This document shows positions 35,743-45,925 of a DNA stretch of 64,000 bases, one piece after another. Source of the stretch: Pyrrhosoma nymphula (taxonomy: Eukaryota; Arthropoda; Insecta; Odonata; Coenagrionidae). The first letter of the stretch is position 1, and each line of letters opens with the position of its first letter. The translations under genes were made by a program, and so were the position numbers. Under the pieces are notes generated by a model. That model ran no database searches, was not told the DNA's origin, and was given only the letters and a program-made list of their open reading frames with translations. The stretch is taken from assembly GCA_963573305.1 (NCBI GenBank), contig OY754330.1, positions 4,278,001 to 4,342,000 on the forward strand. Reading direction: 5' to 3'.

Positions 35743-35870
35743 TTGAGGGTACCGGGACTAGCGACGATTTAATCTAGTACGGAGTTACCCGCTAGTGTAC
35801 ATAAGCGCGATTTTCCACAGGGAAAAAATAATTCGCTTTGACCGGTATTCGAACCCGGATCCCAATCAAA
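35743..35870 (-). mobile_element. SINE family A, third copy
   Basis: The minus strand reads GGATCCGGGTTCGAATACCG, CTGTGGAAAATCGCGCTTAT, CGGGTAACTCCGTA and GCTAGTCCCGGTACCC, collinear with the copy at 17612-17785. Box B has one change. The head upstream of box B is replaced at about 35860 by a reversed SINE body. Confidence 0.75.
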
Positions 35871-35905
35871 GCGAATAATATTTCCTGTGTGGAATATGGC
35901 ACGGT
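35862..35905 (+). mobile_element. SINE family A body, inverted against its neighbour
   Basis: The plus strand reads CAAAGCGAATAATATTTCCT then GTGTGGAATATGGCAC, the body just after box B. It faces the minus copy, giving a short head-to-head palindrome, the same arrangement as at 17.6-18.0 kb. Confidence 0.6.
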
Positions 35906-36023
35906 ATTTGTTGTTAATACTCAACACATGATGAAAACATCGCGAAGTTCAACCTTCATTTGTCCAGCGATACCGGTGGATTCGGCGAAGAGCGTTGATA
36001 ACCGTCAATGCAACTGAATTGAG

Positions 36024-36031
36024 GTGCTAGG
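36024..36031 (+). repeat. 8-bp target duplication (7/8), left copy
   Basis: GTGCTAGG, compared with GGGCTAGG at 37299-37306. Confidence 0.5.
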
Positions 36032-37298
36032 ACTTAAAGGTCTCCAAAGTACGGCCCGTGGGTCACACCCGGCCCTAAATATAATCCGGCCCGCGGTAGA
36101 AATATGGGGAACTGTGCCGCAAAGTTCTTGCATGGATGGTCGCTACCAGTAATTAATATTTCAAATTTGAACCTAGTACCTATTTTTTTGAATAAAGTAA
36201 GACCCTGAAAAGCACAAACTCAGTTACATCATTCACATTAATTTTTTAATAATTATAATTTTTAGACGAAACTTGGGAATTTGCTGAGAGGGGTCGTAGT
36301 AAATATTATACGATACTTTAATTTCATATCCACTATAATAATCACAATCAGAAGTGTATATATATGTCAGTAACGTTCACATGAGAAATGCACGTGAAGC
36401 TGAATCTTCAATTGGCTGCAGACCTTTTTCTATTTGCAAAATTAAATTAGAAATAGTGGTTTTCTGTTATTGGGAAAAGTACCAATATAAAGAAAATAAA
36501 ACAAAGATTCTTATTCCTTCAATCGAATTTTGTATTCCGGTCGAAATTCCGAAATCTTTGCTAAAACGTAACGATTTCTTGCAATATATTTTAGCGTTTT
36601 TAAGTCAACACCCCATGACGACAATACTCATTGTTTAAGTCGAGATTCCGTGTGTGTGTATCCATTAACGATTCTTTGCACTAAATAAGATATGAATGGT
36701 TTATTCCAATCAATTTAAATGATAATATTTTAAATCAAATGGTATTTATTCTCTCTTTTTTTTAATTTATCATAATTTAATAAATGACACATAACTTTTC
36801 AACAAAGAAATATATCCAAGCAACCAAATTAAAATTGTAAATAAAAACAGCACCAAACTTTAAAGGTAATGTAATCTTGAATATGTCTCTGTATTTTTAT
36901 ATTTAATGTCTGTAAATTTACAATTATGTAACCAAAACAGAACTGTCGATCATTTAACATCATGCATCATTTGTTTATAGCCCATAAGATGGATGAATAA
37001 ACATCCGAAACGTCGGCAAAAGTTTAAAAATAAAAAATTATTTCACCTATACTCATGAAATTTGCACCATAATATTTTAAATGATAAATCCAAGTTTTAT
37101 TTTTGCTATACTTATGTATTAGTGTTGATTTTAACGGGTACCTTCTCTAGTACTCTATTATTAGTTTAAAAAATTTTGTGATTACGAAAAAAATCATGTA
37201 TAGAGTTACATATTTATTTTTATTTTTTTACTACGGCCCGGTGAAAAATTGTGAAAAAAACGATGTGGCCCTCGTAGCGGAATGTTTGGAGACCTCTA
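36032..37298. mobile_element. hAT-like non-autonomous element
   Basis: The left end reads TTAAAGGTCTCCAAAGTACG followed by GCCCGTGGGTCACA and CCGGCCC. The right end, inverted, reads TAGAGGTCTCCAAACATTCC with CGAGGGCCACATCG and CCGGGCCGTAG further in. GGTCTCCAAA plus GGCCCGxGGGxCACA is a known style of hAT terminus. An imperfect 8-bp duplication agrees with hAT. No transposase frame survives inside; the 94-residue frame at 36354-36638 is unrecognised. A Penelope-like fragment is nested at 36736-37068. Confidence 0.7.
36736..37068 (+). mobile_element. Penelope-like fragment nested in the hAT-like element, 14-bp TSD
   Basis: Flanked by ATAATATTTTAAAT at 36722-36735 and 37069-37082. Near its right end is CATAAGA (36983-36989), T, GGATG (36991-36995), CATCC (37002-37006), GAAACGTCGG (GAAA 37007-37010), with a perfect five-base stem, followed by an AATAAA-rich end. 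It has one arm only, with no inverted partner. The long duplication and lack of TIRs indicate retrotransposition. It inserted after the hAT-like element. Confidence 0.65.
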
Positions 37299-37306
37299 GG
37301 GCTAGG
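37299..37306 (+). repeat. 8-bp target duplication (7/8), right copy
   Basis: GGGCTAGG, paired with 36024-36031. Confidence 0.5.
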
Positions 37307-37618
37307 TGAATAGAAAAAGAGAGATCTAGAGACTTTGCTCCTGTCATCCGCCCCTCGCACCTCTTGCACCTCTCATCTGTGCGCGTCTTTTATTAGAGTA
37401 TCTTTTTCATCCCTCCCTCCCCTTCCCTCCCCCTTCCCCACTCCCCACTCCCCTCTCACTCTCCTTTTCCACCAATCTCGTTTCACAAAAGCTCTCCTCT
37501 CGCCAACAACCAAATACGACTTATGGCTTGACGCCCAGAACACGCGTGTGGGAAGTGAATTGCACCTCATACCTTATGTTATCTAAACGAGCCTTTCTTG
37601 CTTGAGTAATTTTTAGTA

Positions 37619-37626
37619 GTAATATA
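37619..37626 (+). repeat. 8-bp target duplication, left copy
   Basis: GTAATATA, perfect match to 39373-39380. Confidence 0.85.
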
Positions 37627-38194
37627 GGTAAAGGTGAGCTTTCGTCCCGCACGGTCAACATTTATTTTTGAAAAACCTAGGAAACTTACGATATTGAATG
37701 TGATACCTATGAGTAGAGGAATTTCTCGCATTTGTAAAAATGTGAGAATCATACCCGTGTGACAAGTAGTTTTTGAGATATAGACGTTTGAAAATGACCA
37801 ATTTTTCGACTTTTTCGTCCGTTTTCGACGCCATATTTGGAGGTTTTCACGAACAACCAGTAGAGGGATAAGACTAATTTCACTTCTACTATATTCCTAT
37901 ACCCCACCCCCCCAACAAGCTTACGGGCCTATGGAGTGAAACAGGGGTGCTAGGGTGGGACGGTACGCGGGCCCGATTTGGCCATTTTCAAAAGTGAAAA
38001 ACGCATTTTCGTGAATTAATACAGCGAAAAACGCAGTTTTCGCGGGAATGGTAAAGTTGAAATGGGCATTTCTGGGAGTGGAGGAAATTTCAAAATGCTG
38101 ATTTGTACTGCATTTCCGTGTTTTGTTAAACAGAAAAACGAATTTCCCTTCCATTCCTTTGCCCTGAACCCACCCCTCCAATAAACTTGGGGGG

Positions 38195-38518
38195 CGTATT
38201 ATTTTAAGAATAGAATCCCTCTCGCTCATTGGTGATTATTGGTGGGCATTGGTAGAAGGCTAAAATGTTATTCTGCGTATTATTTTATGAATAGAATCCC
38301 TCACGCTTATTGGTGATTTTCGTAGCGCATAGATAGAAGGCTAAAATGTTATTCTGCGTATTATTTTAAGAATAGAATCCCTCTCGTTCATTGGTGATTA
38401 TTCGTGGGCATTAGTAGAAGGCTAAAATGTTATTCTGCGTATTATTTTAAGAATAGAATCCCTCACGCTTATTGGTGATTATTCGTGGGCATTGGTAGAA
38501 GGCTAAAATGTTATTCTG
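38195..38518 (+). repeat. Tandem array, four units of exactly 81 bp
   Basis: Units start CGTATTATTTTAAGAATAGA at 38195, 38276, 38357 and 38438. Each ends AAAATGTTATTCTG. Units 1 and 3 share CTCTCG(C/T)TCATTGG, while 2 and 4 share CTCACGCTTATTGG, suggesting expansion as a two-unit block. A fifth partial start follows at 38519. It lies inside the TIR element. Confidence 0.95.
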
Positions 38519-38900
38519 CGTATTCTTTCTGGTATAAAATTCGTCAGATGACAAGGTTATTGTAAGTGGGCTTTTGTTAGAGGCTAAGTAAATAGTATTG
38601 TCGACGGATTTCTCTCGGGTACTGTGGAAGGGGGAAATTAACTGTCAATAATTGGAAGTTGATTGTTGAAAAGTCAACCGGTATTCATTCGCCAACGAGA
38701 GTTGAGAAGCTTGTTGGCGTTAATCATTTTCTGTCTTGCGTGTGTGGTGTACGGTCGCCATGAGTTGCCAATCGTGCACGCACACACAAATTTCTGCGAT
38801 CCAGACTTTCGTTTCGGCGGAGTCAGCTTGTTATTCCTTGAAAGGCACGGGTGATTGTTGCCCGGGGATGGACACTCGTGTCCTCGCTGCGGGAACTCGC

Positions 38901-39040
38901 AATCCTCCATTTAAAGTGAAACGTGAAATGTTATTAGTTCAGTGGAATGAATGCGAGTGATAAGGAAGTGTAAATCCTTCATTTGAAGTGAAATGTGCAA
39001 TGTTTACTGCGGCGGAATGAATGGAATTGCATTGTAGTAA
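38901..39040 (+). repeat. Imperfect 72-bp tandem duplication
   Basis: AATCCTCCATTTAAAGTGAA at 38901 recurs as AATCCTTCATTTGAAGTGAA at 38973, followed in both by AATG(T)T-rich sequence and GGAATGAATG. It is diverged, so older than the 81-bp array. Confidence 0.8.
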
Positions 39041-39372
39041 ATGGCTGTTGCGGTGCGAGTTTGAGTGGAAGGCGGGAAGAAATAGTGTAGGAGAGATGTG
39101 CATATGCTAGAGAACCAACTGCTCGATCGCTGCGCCACGTACAGTGGATAAGAGGAAACGGCATTTTTTCACAAGATGGCGGAGAGGAAAAAACGCACTT
39201 CTCAGGTTTGAAAGTTTCCCATTCCTAAAGTAGTTGATGCATTGTTATGTTGAAAGTATTTTACAAATGCGCAAGGTTTGCTTTATAAGTGATGTGAATT
39301 TGGTACCGATATCTCTATTGTAAGTGGGTGAAATTCGCGAAAACGCTGGCGGGACGAAAGCTCACCTTTACC

Positions 39373-39380
39373 GTAATATA
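39373..39380 (+). repeat. 8-bp target duplication, right copy
   Basis: GTAATATA, perfect match to 37619-37626. Confidence 0.85.
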
Positions 39381-39564
39381 AATTGGATTTTAGCAATCAT
39401 AATCCGAAGATAGGTTTGCAGCAGATCTCTATTTCACTGCCAAACGCTTAACTCCTGCATAATTATTTACTTGGCGTCCTCCATGATTTGATTGATATAT
39501 TCCATTATTGGTCTTCCTGTTCCATTCTTCCTATTTTTATTCACTTTATATATCACACTCTCTG

Positions 39565-39880
39565 CCTGCTTGTCTGTGTGTACGTACTACAAAACCATTG
39601 GAGCGGAAGGTGTGGTGTTCGATTCCCTGCTGGGGAAATTATTTTTCTTCTTCTTTTATTCATAGCCGTTTTCACTTACACCTTTAGAAATTTTGTTTTC
39701 ATCATCGCATTACCCTCTAAACTTTTTTTTGCAATATTTTGCTCGCTAATTATTCATTAATGACGGCAAATCAAAGCTAGCACTTCTGCCCTTGGACGTT
39801 GTGGGATATGGACCGTGGTGAGCCAACAACTGTGATTATCGCTACTCTGAATGTTCAACAATAAATAAATAAATGTCACA
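39565..39880 (+). mobile_element. tRNA-derived SINE with (ATAA)n tail
   Basis: The plus strand reads ACTACAAAACCATTGGAGCG, GAAGGTGTGGTGTTCGATTC then CCTGCTGGGG: the anticodon-to-T-arm part of a tRNA-like head with box B GTGTTCGATTCC. A body follows, and an AATAAATAAATAAATG tail at about 39861-39877. Box A is not clear. Head and tail are about 250 bp apart, normal for a SINE, but continuity between them is assumed. Confidence 0.55.
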
Positions 39881-40194
39881 TCGAATATTACTAATGCTCC
39901 TAATGGTTGTCGAATGTCGGAATAATTTGACATATCAGTGAAGATTGAATGATTTCCTTACACAAATTAAATTTATTAGCAATGTGATCATGCAATATTT
40001 AATGGCAAAGACACCATAAAACAATGTAAAAAATATAATAGAATGAGGATATGAGACATTAAAACGTGACTAATGCATATGAAAATAAAGGGAGGATTAT
40101 AAAAACTTTGTTTTTTTGAAGGTTATATTTTTTTCACTTTCGAATATTGTTTACATTAAGTATGCTATTGTATCACAAAACGTGTCAACTATAT

Positions 40195-41250
40195 TTTTCC
40201 CTCCCTCTTTGTATGTAGAGTATACATTATGCTTCTTTTCTCTCTAGCTCATCGGAGGATTTCTTTATCAGTGATTCTCTCCTTCCATTTACAAATTCAT
40301 AATGCTTCGGTTACATCTCACATCTCCATTGCTCCGAGTCCCTTTTCCTCTGCCTCTGACATTGTCCAGGCTCCAACACCACCACACAAGAACTCGCTTC
40401 TTATATATGTTTATCAATTAAAGTGCTTCCTTACTTTCAGGCTTGTGTTACCAGCTGTCAGCAGACTCCTCGTCTGGTAGAATGTCTTCTTTAATTGCAG
40501 ATATTTCGGCTCACAATATCTTTCATGCTTCTTCCATCACTGGTTATCCTGTTTCCCAGTTATTAAAATTCTTCCGTGGGTGCAAACTTTTGCACCCCGA
40601 GTTCAATGGTGAATTTGTCTTCTTGTTTCTTTAACAAATCGTGACATTCGTTTTTCTAAGCAATAAATTTCAAGCGGAATTTCTTTCGAGTTTTTTTCCA
40701 AAAAAGTCACGTGTTCTCGTTAGATCTATTTTCTTCTCAGCATGATTTTCTGTACCATCAGCAAATCTTTGCATGCTGATTTTCCTCCATGCACCTGTAT
40801 TCCTGTTTTTAATTTTTTCTTTATTTCACTTATGACTTTTACTATGTAAATATTGAAGATCATGGGCTACAAAGCGTATCCTCGCCATCTTCTTTCCCTC
40901 ACTTCTGTTTCCTCCACCACATTAAGACACTGCCAGATGATCCTCATACAACCTGCATATTAATTAATTTTCTGTCATTAAATGACACTCCTCAGCATTC
41001 TGTTCATATACACACTGTCAAATGCTCTCTCTCTCTCTAATTCTATGAAGCAGATATAAGTGGGCCGACCTTTTTGGATCCTCTTCTCTATAAGATAAGT
41101 CTCAGGGCTAAGATAACTTCCCCTACTTCTCCTGAATCCGAACTTGTCTTCATCCAGGAATTCTTCCACCTTCTATTCCATCTTCCTGTAGACGATTCTG
41201 GTCAGAATTTTCAACGCATGTGCTGTTGTTGTAGCAACCGAAATTTATCT
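40195..41250 (-). pseudogene. RTE-like LINE reverse transcriptase, palm to thumb
   Basis: Minus-strand blocks in order: LKILTRIVYRKME-stop-KVEEFLDE, DKFGFRRSRG and LIEKRIQKGRPTYICFIELE (motif A with D changed to E) at 41220-40990. The palm follows with FNIYIVKVISEIKKKLKTG and ISMQRFADGTENHAEKK, where FADG stands for the catalytic FADD, near 40870-40740. The thumb has ITSDGRSMKDIVSRN, WTMSEAE and KEILRARERRSIMYTLQR at 40580-40200. Frameshifts separate the blocks. It is related to the 18-kb element, which shares EEF...D and LIIEKRIQK. The RT active site is therefore mutated at two places. The endonuclease is absent. Confidence 0.85.
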
Positions 41251-41880
41251 AATTGTTTAACTGACATTTACTGCTTTGGGCCCGTAGTATACATCGCATG
41301 CATCTATTATTTTAAATAGTCACCATAATTTTGCGCTTCAGCGGGGCAGTGACTCCTAGACTTCATTGAAGTGAATACCTATCAACAGTCCATTTTCTTC
41401 TTTTCTCTCTGGAATCTGGCTTGGAAATTACTTATTTCAACAATAATGGTATATTGACATCATAGTACTGAGGACTCCAAATTTTAAAGAAATGGAGTCT
41501 GTAATTATCGTGGCTGTAATATTGTCGATGCTTTACTGTGGGATATACTTCTTGAATGAGACCACAGGCCACTCAGAATATAACTCTGTTAACGTACATA
41601 CAATGAAGCGCAAATTGAGTAAATCGTGGGAAAAATGTACCCGCAAAGCTTTTGGTATTTCGTTATGCACACACGCTGTTGATTGGAAGAGAGTCATTCA
41701 CCGTATTTGCGTTTCTCGAGATTTAAGTCGTCTCGTTTAAATTAGTCCTCTCACTCTCTCATCCCTCGTCTTCTTGGAACAGCAACATCTTTCAAGCGCT
41801 GGTTTGCCCTGGCTAGGCATGTGATCATGCTTCCTTGGTTCATCAATAATCCATCCAAGTTTTACAAATTAGGTATTCCG
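41251..41880. other. No gene seen
   Basis: The 82-residue frame at 41492-41740 starts with a hydrophobic stretch but has no domain I know and no neighbour to support it. Confidence 0.35.
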
Positions 41881-41884
41881 TCTT

Positions 41885-42135
41885 ACGGTATTCCAGGTTT
41901 CGATTGCACAGCAATCATTATCAAGGTACATTGCAAAAATCAGCGAGTCAATATAAAGGGAAGAGACAGGGGGGGGGGGGGGGAAGAAGTAAACTGCAAA
42001 CCAACATATACTGACGTGGTTATTCTTAACGATTCCTGCCATCACCATTCACAAAATCTCTCAAGTAATCGATGAATTTTGAAATGTACCTTGATAATGA
42101 TTGCTGTCAAAACCTGGGTCGATAATATACCAATT
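41885..42135. mobile_element. Hairpin element (Penelope-like) with 15-G run in its loop
   Basis: Arms at about 41888-41945 and 42070-42125 pair: GGTTTCGATTGCACAGCAAT and CATTATCAAGGTACATT against their complements. The plus-strand right arm reads CTTGATAATG, ATTGCTGT, then CAAAACCTGGGTCG, an altered core of the family. The loop (about 41950-42065) is unusually long and contains G15 at 41969-41983. Confidence 0.6.
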
Positions 42136-42204
42136 CTTGAGTGGAATATACTAAGATATATTTTTCCACCATGACAGATTTTGTACTCTCTACTTCATTT
42201 GTTA

Positions 42205-42285
42205 TTTCCTCACATCCAGTGTTTTAACGCCCATCATCTTGTACAATGGTCATCAGGCCAAACTAAAACACAGTGTATCTGATGA
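42205..42285 (-). mobile_element. Hammerhead-like core, single copy
   Basis: The minus strand reads TTTGGCCTGATGACCATTGT then ACAAGATGATGGGCGTTAAAAC. A CTGATGA start, a CCATTGTACAAGATGATGG stem-loop and a TTAAAAC in place of GAAAC follow the family layout. It adjoins the 41.9-42.1 kb hairpin, so it may be a second fragment. Confidence 0.4.
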
Positions 42286-42751
42286 TTTTAAGGAATGATA
42301 AAATATATTTTCTTCGTTGGTTTTCTTTTGTTCCTATATTAGTTCTTTTGTTTACTAAGAGACAGTGCGAAGTCTTTCGTCTTACCAAACAGCTGATAAA
42401 CGAATGAATATTTGCTCTTTGACTCGAGCTAGTGCTTATTTCTCGTAGGCAATAAGCACAAGTTAGCCTATTTTGCGTAACTTAATGCGGTTTACACTTC
42501 AGCTGCAGCTGCATCTTTTCCTCACCATGCACCTGATGTCTCTGCACTCTTGTCGTCGAAACACGTGTCGTGAATAAATGGACATCAAGTAGACTGTAGG
42601 AAGTCTGTTTCCTTCTCATTATTTCGGGGAAATGCTTTTCCACCATGGTACGCCAAATACCAATGACTTTATTCGACAATTTTCCATTCATTGCGTTTGA
42701 CACACAAATGATGCAGTACGCAGTCACGCGCACGGGTGCGAAGTTATGCAA

Positions 42752-42838
42752 CCTGACCGGCAATTAAGGAGATCCGGGTTCGAAACCCGGTCAAGTCAAA
42801 TGATTTTTTCATGGCGAATTTCACCGTCTTTGGTTTAT
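42752..42838 (+). mobile_element. SINE family A fragment
   Basis: The plus strand reads GATCCGGGTTCGAAACCCGG followed by TCAAGTCAAATGATTTTTTC and ATGGCGAATTTCAC. Box B is GGTTCGAAACC. The body stops soon after, and the head upstream is not tRNA-like. Confidence 0.6.
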
Positions 42839-42839
42839 G

Positions 42840-44060
42840 ACTTTATTTGGGAACACTTCGTCTGTTCCTCTCTCTCTCTTAAACTTAACTCCCGTTGGAA
42901 CGTCGTGCCTCGGATTGGAAGGAGATGGAGAGAGGATAGTATGAACGCTTCGCATGTGCGCCCTCCTTCGGAAGACAAAAGAGGCTGACTTTATACGCGT
43001 CCATTTCGAAGGGTCATTCTTCTGCGAAGAGCAACTGCGAAGAGCCTTTGGGTTGGGAGTCGCTTTGGATTGAGAGCATTGTTGCCGGCAAGGAGATCGC
43101 AAAAAAGGAGTCCCTTCGTCTCTCTCTCTCTCTCTTTCTCTCTCTCCCTTCACCGCTACGATACTCTCTCTCCCCCTCTCCCTCCCCCTCCCCCACCCTT
43201 ACAACTGCGGCGGCGCCGGGACCCCAAAACATCTCGAGTTCACACGGAGTGGTGCTGCCTTTCTCCAACTATTCACGCGTGCATGCATCACGTGTGTGTG
43301 CGTGTGTGTGTGGAGCGACAACAGAGGCAGATGCGGCTACAGGAGCAACTACTCAAGACAGGATCGCTGACTTGTGGAGTCGAGAACCCAAGAGAGGAGA
43401 AGAGAATGAAGAAGAAGAAGAGGAGGAACAGGTGCTGTCCGTGGGGTGGTGAGGGTTGGAGGAGTGTGGTTCGGGGAATGAGCGGGGGGGGAGGGGGGAA
43501 TCGGCGTGGGGTTTGTTGCCGTTCTCCAACAATGGGGGCCGAATGTCTGGTGGGATGGGGGTGGAGGTGAGGAGAAAGGAGATCATTTTTTTTTACCCCC
43601 GCGGCCTTTTCCTGTTTTCGTGTGTGTGAGGGTGTAGGCAGGGGGGGGGGGGTGTTGGGTGGAAAGGGGCGGGTGGTGGTGCTGACAGACATACGGAAGG
43701 AGGAGAGGAGTGGTGAAAGAGGTGGCCCCCCGGGTGCTCCTCCTTTCGCCTCCTCCCTCCCACGCCTCAAATCGATAGCCGTCTTCGAACGGTTGAATAG
43801 GCGATGAGAGGGAAGAAGAACAAGATCTTCGGGATGTGGGGGACTCGGATTGGACCGAGGAAACCCTTTGCTGCGTTAAAGGGTGTCTTTGCGTCCTATC
43901 GCGCGGGGGATGAGGTGGTGTTGGCGAGCGGGGTGGCGCGGCGGTGGGGAATAGATGTCCATCGCAGGCTGTCACTCCTGTCGGCGGTTCACAGTCAAGG
44001 GTGTGTCGTAAGTGGTTGGGCCAAGACCAAAGGAGCGACTTGAGATCCTTTTCGTACTTC
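42840..44060. other. Large GC/purine-pyrimidine block
   Basis: (CT)n at 43111-43150, C-rich tracts, GA-rich 43395-43440, G8-G12 runs (43481-43497 broken, 43641-43652) and high CpG at 43200-43220 and 43890-43950. Many overlapping frames of 110-166 residues exist on five frames; none has a domain, and the composition explains them. It is the largest such block in the window and a plausible regulatory or CpG-island region. Confidence 0.5.
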
Positions 44061-44210
44061 ATGGCCATTATAACAATGCACATTGGGCGGAGACGAAGAA
44101 TTCGTAAGTCAATTATTAGTAGCGATAACTGTGCAGTTATATCCCTAAGGCGACTGTATGAAATTCACGGCCATTATTGATTCTCATTGACTGCAATGTC
44201 ATACGTGCAC

Positions 44211-44292
44211 TTTACAGTTCCTTTTACAGTTCGTGCAGTTCCTTTACAGTTCCTTTTACAGTTTTACCTTTCGTGCCTTTTACAGTTCCTTC
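44211..44292 (+). repeat. Short clustered repeats of TTACAGTTCCTTT
   Basis: Five or so copies of TTTACAGTTCCTT-like phrases with slight changes in about 80 bp (CTTTACAGTTCC, TTTTACAGTT, TTTTACAGTTCCTTCC), consistent with replication slippage. Confidence 0.75.
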
Positions 44293-44344
44293 CTGAAGGG
44301 AAGATACATCTTGAATCTTAATTCAGACGGATGATATTTTCAAT

Positions 44345-44510
44345 TGATAGAAACTGGCACTTTCCAACGAAAATGTTTATTCAACATACAACACGTTTCG
44401 GCGATCTGCGTTTAGCCATTACTTACCATTCCCATAATCACCACAGGGCTATAAAGCCGAATGGTGTGGTACGCTGAATAAATATTTTTGTGGAGAATTG
44501 CAATATTTCA
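44345..44510. mobile_element. Degenerate hairpin element
   Basis: The left, inverted, reads CGCCGAAACGTGTTGTATGT then TGAATAAACATTTTCGTTGG. The right reads GCCGAATGGTGTGGTACGCT then GAATAAATATTTTTGTGG. Both arms follow the GAAAC...GAATAAA...TTTTxGTGG plan of the family. The CTGANGA strand is lost. Confidence 0.55.
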
Positions 44511-45040
44511 TGATGTCAAGTACCTAGACTACCTTCCATTACATCTCGTCGAATATCATTACTTTCGAATGATATGCTCAAACTGAATTTCACAAATATA
44601 TATATATATATATGTATATTTATATTTATTTGTGCGAGCGAGTGATTAACGTTGATGTTACACTGCATTGAATAACATCCCTCGATACATTGCTGCCACC
44701 AAAATCAAATCGTTCTCAACAACCGTTCACTATCTTGATTCCTTTTTGTCTCTCCTATTCTACTCACGGCCAATTTCCTAACACGCCCTGGCTTTTTACG
44801 ATCTAAAGCCCATCGCATAGTCACAATTAGATATAAATATTTTATGGTATGAATACATTGGAAATATTACCGTCATAGGAGGTTGGAGTTAATCCTTATG
44901 CTGGATTGGAACAGTGAAGAAGAAATTCAGTGGAAGTGGGATAAGAAATAGAACACAATATACTGATAATTATATGAGATGAATTTAATCCAAATACTTG
45001 ACAGAAGATTACTTTTAAAATGTTTCTGACTTTGGTTTCC
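44511..45040. other. No gene seen; (TA)n microsatellite
   Basis: (AT)n at 44596-44613. Nothing else was recognised. Confidence 0.4.
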
Positions 45041-45044
45041 ACGT

Positions 45045-45140
45045 GGCGTTCAGGTTTGCAGTTTGGCAGTTTTTAGGGTTTCGCCCGCGTTGTCATCATG
45101 GCGACGTTTCATCTGTTGTGCCGTTTAGGCGTCCTCAAGC
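45045..45140 (-). mobile_element. Hammerhead-like core repeat fragment
   Basis: The minus strand reads GATGAAACGTCGCCATGATG then ACAACGCGGGCGAAACCCTA: two GAAAC phrases separated by a CCATGATGACA segment, similar to the family's core and its GACGT(T)TC flank. Boundaries are unknown. Confidence 0.45.
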
Positions 45141-45845
45141 CAGGCCTGAATTCTCATCTAAATTAAGTTTTATAAAAAAAATTGATTTATGAAAATGAGT
45201 GCTGATCGGATAAAATCGAACGAAGTCTCCCACGGAGAGACAGTTACCTATTTCTAAAAGTTTTTCTGATTCTTAAATGATATTTTACGCGTCTTCCTGC
45301 TTTATTTTGAAAATACATAATGCCTAGCACAGCGAAGGGATCCATCAGAATAAAATCCTATATTGAAAATTATGCATAATTCAGTCATTAGGGTCAAAGT
45401 ATAAAAGAATGTCCGAGGAGTTGGAACGAAGAATTGGTTATTGGCTATAATGAAATGGAGTGTAGGGAATATTTATCAAGGTGAAGTAGAATTAGCAACG
45501 AAAAGAGACAAAATGATGGCTGCAATTAATTCATGCCATATTCTTTCTACAGACGTAACTCTCGAGAATGCGTGAATCAAAACAAAGAGATATTTATTAT
45601 TTTCATTTGGCCGTGATAAATATTATATGTCAGACAGTAGCGGAAGTCCAATCCACCGAAAATCATTCTTAAAGTCTCCAAAGATGCAGATTAGTTGACA
45701 AGTTTATATTTCGTGATACGTTTTCCTGCTCGAGGAGCTGAATGCAGCGTAAATTGTAAATGGCTTTCTAAGGCACATTAAGTAAAACAGTTTCGGTAAC
45801 TTGTTGAAAAATCAAAATCTCGTACGGTTTATTACCTACGTTTTA
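45141..45845. other. No gene seen
   Basis: AT-rich; no frames or paired repeats recognised. Confidence 0.4.
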
Positions 45846-45849
45846 GAGA

Positions 45850-45925
45850 ATTAAATTAAATGAACTTTGTTTCATCCACTCAGTGGTAAACCCCAACCGG
45901 TTTCAGCATTTTTCATTATCAAGAG
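45850..45925 (-). mobile_element. Hammerhead-like core, CTTGATAATG subtype
   Basis: The minus strand reads CTCTTGATAATGAAAAATGC followed by TGAAACCGGTTGGGG. CTTGATAATG plus GAAACCGG is the second form of the family's core (compare 29.4 and 42.1 kb). It has a single arm. Confidence 0.45.

Larger units (their letters stand above)
37627..39372. mobile_element. 1746-bp TIR transposon, non-autonomous, perfect 8-bp TSD
   Basis: The termini are a perfect 24-bp inverted repeat starting GGTAAAGGTGAGCTTTCGTC (plus CCGC), at 37627-37650 and 39349-39372. The 8-bp duplication fits hAT, P and Merlin-type transposases. The GG start is less usual for hAT (which favours CAG/TAG) and is compatible with Merlin-like ends, so the superfamily is unassigned. 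Inside are repeated AAAAACGCATTTTCG-type motifs (37990-38040), four 81-bp tandem units, a 72-bp imperfect duplication, and no frame longer than about 100 codons (37921-38229) that resembles a transposase. It would need a partner enzyme. Confidence 0.88.

Noticed and set aside
36354..36638. 94-residue frame inside the hAT-like element as a transposase
   Set aside because: Lacks hAT motifs (no dimerisation block or zinc ligands).
43070..44083. Several 110-166 residue frames
   Set aside because: All strands are open because of GC-rich low-complexity sequence; no domain or consistent codon pattern.
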